From assembly GCA_025058595.1 (NCBI GenBank), contig JANXEK010000008.1, positions 1 through 62,667 of the forward strand: a DNA stretch of 62,667 nucleotides, given 5' to 3'. The DNA is from Candidatus Bathyarchaeota archaeon. Its GTDB lineage: Archaea; Thermoproteota; CALKCG01; B24; DRYS01. Made by a program: the position numbers and the translations under genes. Below the pieces are notes generated by a model. It was not told where the DNA came from. It was given only the letters and a program-made list of their open reading frames with translations, and searched no databases. Position 1 is the stretch's first letter; each line of letters begins with the position of its first letter. This document shows, piece after piece, positions 61,192 to 62,667 of this stretch.

Positions 61192-61194
61192 GGG

Positions 61195-62154
61195 ATGGAG
61201 GATCTCCTGAAGATCAGGAACTTGAAACTATACTATAGGACTAGGAGGGGTATAGTTAGGGCTGTAGATAACGTTAACTTCGATCTACATAGAGGTGAAA
61301 CCCTAGCTATAGTAGGCGAATCTGGATGTGGGAAATCCTCAACAGCTATAGCTATAGTACGGATACTACCCAGGAATATCGATACCTATGAAGGTGAGAT
61401 AATCCTGGATGGAGTAGATATCATGAAGATGGATGATGAAAGATTTAGGGAGGAGGTAGCTTGGAGGAGGATCTCTATGGTATTCCAAGGAGCTATGAAT
61501 GCTTTAAACCCTGTAATAAAGATAGGATTCCAGGTTGCCGAGCCCCTCATAGTCCATGGTAAACTAAGTAGGGGTGAAGCATTCGATAAAGCTAGAGAGT
61601 TGTTAAGCTTAGTCGGTCTCCCCTCGTTCTTAGCAGAAAGATATCCTCACGAGCTTAGCGGGGGTATGAAGCAGAGGGTTATTATAGCTATGGCTTTAGC
61701 ATTAAACCCGGAGGTAGTTATACTAGATGAACCTACATCTGCGTTAGACGTTATAACTCAAGCTAACATAATGAACCTATTAAAGAGACTTAAGAGAGAA
61801 GAGGGTCTCTCATACATCTTCATAACACATGATCTAGCTCTTGCGAGCGAACTTGCAGACACGATTATAGTTATGTATGGCGGTAAGATAGTAGAGTATG
61901 GGACTGCAGAGCAGGTATACTTGGATCCTAAACATCCATACTCTCAGAAACTTCTAGCTAGTATACCTACCTTAAGAACGGATAAGAAGCTTGAATTCAT
62001 CCCCTGTGCCCCCCCCTTTTTAGTAGCTCCACCCCCCGGTTGTCGTTTCCATCCTAGATGCTTGTATGCTATGCCTGTATGTAGGGAGAAGGAACCTATA
62101 ATTCGTGAAATAGAGAAGGATAGATACGTAGCATGCTGGCTATACGGTGGGTGA
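61195..62154 (+). CDS. ABC transporter ATPase (OppD/DppD type)
   Basis: 319 aa. Walker A GESGCGKSS (near 40-48), Q-loop FQGAMNALNP (near 96-105), signature LSGGMKQR (near 155), Walker B VVILDEPTSALD (near 175) and switch His in FITHDLALASE (near 205). The C-terminal oligopeptide-type extension carries four Cys in CAPPF...GCRFHPRCLYAMPVC (near 275-300), as in OppD/DppD. Begins 3 bp after the permease. Shares a 77-bp near-identical block with the next gene. Confidence 0.95.
   Translation: MEDLLKIRNLKLYYRTRRGIVRAVDNVNFDLHRGETLAIVGESGCGKSSTAIAIVRILPRNIDTYEGEIILDGVDIMKMDDERFREEVAWRRISMVFQGAMNALNPVIKIGFQVAEPLIVHGKLSRGEAFDKARELLSLVGLPSFLAERYPHELSGGMKQRVIIAMALALNPEVVILDEPTSALDVITQANIMNLLKRLKREEGLSYIFITHDLALASELADTIIVMYGGKIVEYGTAEQVYLDPKHPYSQKLLASIPTLRTDKKLEFIPCAPPFLVAPPPGCRFHPRCLYAMPVCREKEPIIREIEKDRYVACWLYGG
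61255..61331 (+). repeat. 77-bp near-identical repeat, copy 1 (in oppD-like gene)
   Basis: Matches 62240-62316 at 75 of 77 positions. The only differences are the two bases that change an Asn codon (AAC) to Ser (AGT). It covers the strand before and the Walker A loop of the ATPase. Confidence 0.9.
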
Positions 62155-62158
62155 TCAT

Positions 62159-62667
62159 TTGGATACCGGTAAACTACTCGAAGTGCGGAATCTGAAAGTT
62201 TGGTTTCCGATTAGAAGATTATTCAGGGAACCATTATTTGTTAGGGCTGTAGATAACGTTAGTTTCGATCTACATAGAGGTGAAACCCTAGCTATAGTAG
62301 GCGAATCTGGATGTGGTAAGACGACTCTGGGTAAGACGTGTCTCAGGCTTATCGAGCCGACATCTGGATCCATAGTATATGATGGAAGAGATATAACCAT
62401 GGCATCGAATAAGGATTTAAGATGGTATCGTAGGGAAGCTCAGATAATATACCAGGATCCATTCAGTAGTTTAAACCCATTCTTCACCGTATACAAAACC
62501 TTAGAGGAACCTTTAATAGTAAATGAAATCGAGGATGATAGATCGGAGCTTATCTATAAAGCTTTAGAAGATGTTAAGCTTACACCGATCGAAGAATTCG
62601 TAAGTAAATATCCCCATATGCTAAGCGGTGGACAGAGGCAGAGGGTAGCTATAGCTAGAGCGTTGAT
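62159..62667 (+). CDS. ABC transporter ATPase (OppF/DppF type), 3'-truncated by the window end
   Basis: Open to the right edge (169 codons seen). The proposed TTG start (62159) follows GGTGATCAT and gives DTGKLLEVRNLKVWFPIRRL. Walker A GESGCGKTTLG is near residue 50-60, Q-loop YQDPFSSLNPFFTV near 97-110 and signature LSGGQRQRVAIARAL at the very end; Walker B and the C-terminal domain lie beyond. FPIRR and PLFVRAVDNVSF are typical of OppF. It pairs with the OppD-like protein as the transporter's second ATPase. Confidence 0.92.
   Translation, partial: MDTGKLLEVRNLKVWFPIRRLFREPLFVRAVDNVSFDLHRGETLAIVGESGCGKTTLGKTCLRLIEPTSGSIVYDGRDITMASNKDLRWYRREAQIIYQDPFSSLNPFFTVYKTLEEPLIVNEIEDDRSELIYKALEDVKLTPIEEFVSKYPHMLSGGQRQRVAIARAL
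62240..62316 (+). repeat. 77-bp near-identical repeat, copy 2 (in oppF-like gene)
   Basis: Partner of 61255-61331, 985 bp away in the same orientation, 75 of 77 bases identical while the flanking parts of the two genes are strongly diverged. Confidence 0.9.

Overview
The window comes from a thermophilic archaeon, most likely a Cdv-dividing Thermoproteota lineage (crenarchaeal or Aigarchaeota-like). The evidence is an RNA polymerase subunit D carrying ferredoxin clusters, RpoN, aIF2-beta, L18e, an archaeal Lhr helicase, KEOPS subunits, an F420H2:NADP oxidoreductase, an ESCRT-III/Vps4 (Cdv) division operon, a decayed PaREP1-type gene and TATA/BRE-style promoters. No ftsZ is visible. Start codons are often GTG or TTG, and genes commonly overlap by a few bases. 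Placement below phylum cannot be made from the sequence alone.

Layout. 0-6.7 kb: a long leftward operon, rpoD-rpl18e-rpl13-rps9-rpoN-eno-rps2-hypF, converging on the 3' end of a uracil-DNA glycosylase. 6.7-13.1 kb: a frameshifted MFS transporter, cobalamin adenosyltransferase, aIF2-beta, a small membrane protein, methionyl-tRNA synthetase, a PHP-domain protein and a TIM-barrel isomerase. 13.2-20.5 kb: tRNA-Cys and a carbohydrate block (two Gfo/Idh/MocA oxidoreductases, an IolE-like TIM barrel, a ThDP enzyme, an Fe-type alcohol dehydrogenase), then a zinc-ribbon protein. 20.5-23.7 kb: an AT-rich gene graveyard. It holds a 2.0-kb integrated-element remnant bracketed by tRNA-His and a 34-bp copy of its 3' half, an apparently intact VapBC pair, and several decayed genes, including one of the PaREP1 type just outside the element. 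23.7-30 kb: a DUF362-like protein with an M24 peptidase, a small wHTH-like protein, tRNA-Ala, a gene-poor stretch, a stand-alone LigD-type 3'-phosphoesterase and a Na+/Ca2+ exchanger.

30-35 kb: the cell-division operon cdvB paralogue-cdvA-cdvB-cdvC, the F420H2:NADP oxidoreductase and an unknown protein. 35-41 kb: Lhr, a RimI-type acetyltransferase, pyrE and aspS. 41-46.3 kb: an LLM-class (F420-type) oxidoreductase followed by four genes matching the Thermotoga-type myo-inositol degradation route (iolG, iolM, iolN, iolO). This is the most informative metabolic finding. 46.4-52.1 kb: a membrane transglutaminase-like protein, aspartate kinase overlapping a TIGR00300 (LOR/SDH, ornithine-cyclodeaminase type) gene, and a URO-D-family protein coupled to a DUF2284 metal-binding protein. 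52.1-56 kb: Kae1, Sua5 and Bud32 for t6A synthesis, mixed with an aKMT-like protein-lysine methyltransferase and a wHTH-membrane pair. 56-62.7 kb: a peptide/sugar ABC transporter of the Opp/Dpp type (binding protein, two permeases, two ATPases, the last cut by the window end). The two ATPase genes share a nearly identical 77-bp block, a signature of gene conversion.

All calls come from reading the sequence and from remembered family motifs. No database search was possible.
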